A DNA stretch of 64,000 nucleotides. Source: Haemonchus contortus. Its lineage: Eukaryota; Nematoda; Chromadorea; Rhabditida; Trichostrongylidae. This document shows, one piece after another, positions 63,686 to 64,000 of the stretch; position 1 is the stretch's first letter, and the number at the start of each line of letters is the position of its first letter. A program made the position numbers and the translations under genes. The stretch spans positions 473,369 through 537,368 of the forward strand of contig LS997563.1 in the NCBI GenBank assembly GCA_000469685.2, read 5' to 3'. Below the pieces are notes generated by a model. The model searched no databases and was not told where the DNA came from. It worked only from the letters and a program-made list of their open reading frames with translations.

Positions 63686-64000
63686 TCATAGAGGACGGAG
63701 CCACATGAGCTTCTGATTTTCATTATAAACCTTTGTCATTTGAGCCTCTTTCCTAACACTTCTGCAGCGGCCATCATTCTTTATGGGGTTGTGTGTGGCC
63801 ATGAGGAGTACTCCGATGTATCTAAATCAAACACCTCTGCAGTCCATGTAGTCGAAGAAACTGTGTACTTTGGGCCGTGTGTGGCCATGAACAACAACTT
63901 TAAAACGTGCCGCCCACTTCTGGGATTTGACCACATTTGGTGCCCACCCCGCTCACCTATGGGATTCGACCACATTTATTCTTTTACACCTTAACACCTT
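63686..64000. other. No gene recognised
   Basis: Unassigned end of the window. Confidence 0.35.

Noticed and set aside
1..64000. CRISPR arrays, prophage or bacterial defence systems
   Set aside because: The sequence is eukaryotic in every respect seen (introns, LTR elements, SINE, Helitrons); tandem repeats lack regular spacers.

Overview
The window looks like a gene-poor, repeat-rich stretch of a nematode chromosome, most probably a strongylid or other rhabditid such as a hookworm relative. Supporting signs are BEL/Pao retroelements with a phlebovirus-type glycoprotein gene, a tRNA-derived SINE of strongylid type, RTE, mariner and Tc relics, Helitrons full of minisatellites, and small introns in the one recognisable cellular gene. 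There is no prokaryotic operon structure, no rRNA and no CRISPR array.

Layout. 0-10 kb: inverted-repeat elements (336-1035, 3185-4738, 6826-7252), members of an interspersed family with GTTCACGATAA ends, a Tc-type transposase relic (about 6280-6713) and a tRNA-related SINE (7888-8163). 10.4-12.84 kb: exons of an SLC35E1-like nucleotide-sugar/triose-phosphate transporter on the plus strand, the only convincing host gene; its last exon is not visible. 14,067-24,638: a BEL/Pao retroelement on the minus strand with exact boundaries (162-bp LTRs, AGTGT target duplication, tRNA-Gly primer site), gag-protease-RT-RNase H-integrase, a two-frame env and an extra zinc-knuckle ORF. Its RT is split by a 929-bp piggyBac-like element at TTAA. 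26.3-28.9 kb: an imperfect palindrome of about 2.5 kb. 28.4-34.8 kb: a second, decayed BEL/Pao element on the minus strand carrying a mariner insertion. 35.3-38.3 kb: repeat copies, a composite microsatellite and an RTE LINE relic.

39.9-44.1 kb: Helitron material, namely a 5' terminus, minisatellite units, a 360-bp tandem repeat and a PIF1-like helicase fragment on the minus strand. 44.7-49.8 kb: TA-flanked MITEs, mariner deletion derivatives and another TTAA-type element. 51.2-56.1 kb: minus-strand Helitron-type minisatellites with a 3.2-kb gag-protease-only LTR element (52,483-55,657) inserted between units. 56.4-59.8 kb: two inverted paralogous segments, one empty and one filled by a second piggyBac-like element. 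60.4-63.7 kb: hairpin MITEs and a complete non-autonomous Helitron (62,596-63,685).

The window is best read as nested transposition: Helitron arrays receive an LTR element and hairpin MITEs, BEL/Pao elements receive piggyBac-like and mariner elements, and several insertions still show exact target sites, so their order can be worked out. The least ordinary observations are the matched filled and empty piggyBac site, the env frame break at the same place in two BEL/Pao elements, the extra zinc-knuckle ORF downstream of env, and the complete short Helitron.
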